Below are positions 62,196 through 64,000 of a stretch of DNA of 64,000 nt, piece by piece. The stretch comes from Bog-793 sp963823945 (GTDB lineage Bacteria > Actinomycetota > Acidimicrobiia > Acidimicrobiales > Bog-793). Each line of letters begins with the position of its first letter. The first letter of the stretch is position 1. The notes beneath the pieces are model-generated. The model did no database searches, was not told the origin of the DNA, and worked only from the letters and a program-made list of their open reading frames with translations. The stretch spans positions 718,038 through 782,037 of the forward strand of contig CAWGNK010000003.1 of assembly GCA_963823945.1 (NCBI GenBank), given 5' to 3'. A program made the position numbers and the translations under genes.

Positions 62196-62491
62196 CGAGG
62201 CGCGCGGTCGGCCCCGGCGTCCGTGGCGGCGGCGAGCTCCTCCAGCGCCGTCAGGCGCCGCTCAGCAGCCTGCAGGAGCCGTCCGACAAGCTCGGTCGCC
62301 TCGGCGTCCCCGTCGATCTGCGTGTGCAGCAGCGACCTGATCTCGGCGAGCTCGGCGCGCATCTCGTCGATCTTCGTCTCGACGTGGCGCTCGAGGGTGT
62401 CGATCCTCTCGGTGTTCGACGCGACCCGACGTGGGAGGGCTACCCCGGTTCGTATCGTGCGCCACATCAGGCGGCCCTGTGCTCTTTCCAC
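62192..62491 (-). CDS. Small coiled-coil protein of unknown function
   Basis: 99 residues, predicted mostly helical: NTERIDTLERHVETKIDEMR, then ELVGRLLQAAERRLTALEEL, a heptad-like pattern consistent with a coiled coil. The GTG at 62491 is favoured by GAGGAG five bases upstream; ATG 62467 is the alternative. It overlaps the double glycosyltransferase start by 4 bases and probably associates with that enzyme or with the exporter encoded divergently. No family recognised. Confidence 0.6.
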   Translation of the reverse strand: MERAQGRLMWRTIRTGVALPRRVASNTERIDTLERHVETKIDEMRAELAEIRSLLHTQIDGDAEATELVGRLLQAAERRLTALEELAAATDAGADRAPR

Positions 62492-62716
62492 GGCGACTCC
62501 TCGGCCCGGGTGCTGGGCCCGATGGTAGACGTCCGCGTGCGACCCCGAGCCGAAAGGCTGCCAACTAGGATGCGCCCGAGCTGGTCCGGAGTCCGGCGGC
62601 GCCCCGGAGAGCCAGTCCGACACCGTCGCCTCGATCGGCGTGCATGGAATGAGCTGGGTACGCACCCCGGTGGTCGCGACCCCGGATCGCCGGACATGCG
62701 AGAGGTGTGGATTGCC

Positions 62717-63709
62717 ATGGGGACGGTGAGCGAGGCCGACGTTCCTGCCGTCGCGGCCCGGCCGGCGCGCCAATGGTCCTTCGTGCCCCGTGGCGGACGC
62801 TCGGACGGCGGCGGGGAGTTGACGGCGCGCATCGTCTCGTCGCGGGTGACGCTTCGTGACCGACTCCGCGAGCTCTGGCATGCCCGGGAGCTGTTCGTCT
62901 TCCTCGTCCGCAAGGACCTGAAGGTCAAGTACAAGAACAGCTTCCTCGGCTTCTTGTGGTCGATGCTCAATCCGGCGTTCGTGCTGCTCGTCTACTACGT
63001 CGTGTTCAAGTACTTCCTGAAGAACCCGACCCCGAGCTTCGCCCTCTACCTGTTCGCCGGCCTCGTCGTGTGGAACCTGTTCCAGACGGCGACGACCGGG
63101 TCGGCGAGTGTCATCGTCGCCAACGCCGGGATCGTGAAAAAGGTCGCCTTCCCGCGTGAGATCCTCGCTCTGTCCCAGGTCGGCACCGCGAGCGTCTTCT
63201 TCTTCTTCCAGGCGTTGGTGCTCGTACTGTTCCTCGTCGGCTTCCAGTACTCGCCCGCCTGGAGCTACCTGCCGATCGCCCTGTTCGCGCTCGTCGACCT
63301 GATCGTGTTCTCCGCCGCGCTCTCGATATTCCTGTCGGCGGTGAACGTCTACTTCCGTGACGTCGAGCACCTCATCCTCGTGCTGCTGAACGCCTGGTTC
63401 TGGGGCGTGCCGATCATCTACAGCTACAACCTCGTCTACGGCCTGTTCGCCAGGCACCACCTCGTCTGGCTGGCGCGCCTGTACCTCGCCAACCCGGTGA
63501 CGACGTTCGTCCTCGCCTTCCAGCGGGCGATCTACGGCAAGGTTTTCGTGCACATCAAGGGCAACCCGCACTACCCCGTGCTCGCGAACTACCCCTACCA
63601 CTTCTACGTCGAGCTCCTCGCCGGACAGCTCGGCGCGGCGATCCTGCTCCTGTTCGGTGCGATGTTGGTCTTCGGGCGCATCAGCGGGAACTTCGCGGAG
63701 GAGCTGTGA
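62717..63709 (+). CDS. ABC-2 polysaccharide export permease (Wzm/TagG type)
   Basis: 330-residue membrane subunit of an O-antigen or teichoic-acid type exporter. A ~60-residue cytoplasmic N-terminus ends RELWHARELFVFLVRKDLKV, the standard entry to the family, then KYKNSFLGFLWSMLNPAFVL and six membrane helices with VYFRDVEHLILVLLNAWFWG, the ABC-2 signature region. ATG 62717 has GAGAGGTG about 10 bases upstream; ATG 62696 is possible. The ATPase gene starts 7 bases after the stop. With the glycosyltransferases nearby it forms a polymer synthesis-and-export module. Confidence 0.92.
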   Translation: MGTVSEADVPAVAARPARQWSFVPRGGRSDGGGELTARIVSSRVTLRDRLRELWHARELFVFLVRKDLKVKYKNSFLGFLWSMLNPAFVLLVYYVVFKYFLKNPTPSFALYLFAGLVVWNLFQTATTGSASVIVANAGIVKKVAFPREILALSQVGTASVFFFFQALVLVLFLVGFQYSPAWSYLPIALFALVDLIVFSAALSIFLSAVNVYFRDVEHLILVLLNAWFWGVPIIYSYNLVYGLFARHHLVWLARLYLANPVTTFVLAFQRAIYGKVFVHIKGNPHYPVLANYPYHFYVELLAGQLGAAILLLFGAMLVFGRISGNFAEEL

Positions 63710-63716
63710 GAAGCCG

Positions 63717-64000
63717 ATGACCTCCGCCGTTGAGATCCAGGACGTATCGAAGCGTTTCCATCTCTACCTGGAGAAGTACTCGTCGCTGAAAGAGCGCCTG
63801 CTGCACCTGGGGCACATTCCCTACGAGGAATTCTGGGCCCTGCGGGATGTCTCGGCTGAGATCCGGCCGGGATCGACGGTCGGGATCCTCGGGCCGAACG
63901 GCTCGGGCAAGTCGACGCTCTTGAAGTGCATCGCCGGCATCCTCCAGCCGACCTCCGGCCGGGTCGTCGTGCGCGGCAAGGTCGCGGCGATGCTCGAGCT
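63717..64000 (+). CDS. ABC exporter ATPase (Wzt/TagH type), 5' part
   Basis: First ~95 residues of the exporter's ATP-binding subunit, cut by the right edge. It reads MTSAVEIQDVSKRFHLYLEK, then SLKERLLHL and FWALRDVSAEI, with Walker A GPNGSGKST and TSGRVVVRGKVAAMLEL. The extended insertion before the Walker A region and VAAMLEL are typical of Wzt/TagH ATPases that move polysaccharide chains. It begins 7 bases after the permease. Whether it carries a C-terminal carbohydrate-binding domain cannot be seen. Confidence 0.92.
   Translation, partial: MTSAVEIQDVSKRFHLYLEKYSSLKERLLHLGHIPYEEFWALRDVSAEIRPGSTVGILGPNGSGKSTLLKCIAGILQPTSGRVVVRGKVAAMLE

Noticed and set aside
62192..63601. Long minus-strand frame across the ABC-2 permease
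   Set aside because: Only its last ~100 codons form a plausible gene with a ribosome-binding site; the rest is the complement of the permease.

Overview
The window is a GC-rich chromosome segment (by eye roughly 70% G+C) from an actinobacterium. The order clpP-clpX-folC-ndk-mreBCD-mrdA-RNase E/G-rplU-rpmA-obgE-proB-proA, an MtrA/MtrB/LpqB-like signalling operon, and secreted ~40-residue repeats of the form GYWLVAADGxVYxYGDA all point to the class Acidimicrobiia. That placement is inferred from gene order and protein style, not from a 16S sequence.

Layout. 1-19.9 kb is a conserved housekeeping block on the plus strand: protease (clpP end, clpX), folate (folC), nucleotides (ndk), rod-shape and wall synthesis (mreB, mreC, mreD, mrdA, with no rodA), RNA decay (RNase E/G), ribosome and GTPase (rplU, rpmA, obgE), proline (proB, proA), then nadD and rsfS. 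A minus-strand pair, class II DAHP synthase plus a secreted repeat/GH25-like protein, interrupts it. 19.9-22.7 kb is a minus-strand response regulator / histidine kinase / GerMN lipoprotein operon. 22.8-34.8 kb is xerC, a small secreted protein, then rpsB-tsf-pyrH-frr-cdsA-dxr-rseP-ispG. In this run cdsA and dxr each carry an apparent one-base deletion. A ~1.96 kb hipB-hipA insertion with terminal inverted repeats and a flanking direct repeat splits rseP from ispG.

34.9-48.9 kb holds a DUF929/VKOR oxidative-folding pair, a YhaN-like/SbcD-like nuclease pair, a polytopic membrane protein, an aminotransferase, a lipoprotein with an alpha/beta-hydrolase fold that lacks the catalytic Ser and His, a threonine-aldolase-type enzyme, a SIMPL protein and an ECF sigma factor with a membrane partner. 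49.1-52.9 kb is a PadR-controlled ABC export operon. 53.2-55.0 kb lies between an intact tRNA-Leu(UAG) and a 93%-identical 3'-half copy of it. It contains a toxin/antitoxin-like pair and an RDD membrane protein and looks like a decayed integrated element. A second, complete clpP follows.

55.8-64 kb is an envelope polysaccharide region: a secreted beta-propeller, several GT4-type glycosyltransferases, and a Wzm/Wzt-type ABC exporter whose ATPase runs off the window. No rRNA, CRISPR array or recognisable transposase gene was seen. Many start codons lie only 5-10 bases after a TAnnnT hexamer, which suggests frequent leaderless transcripts.
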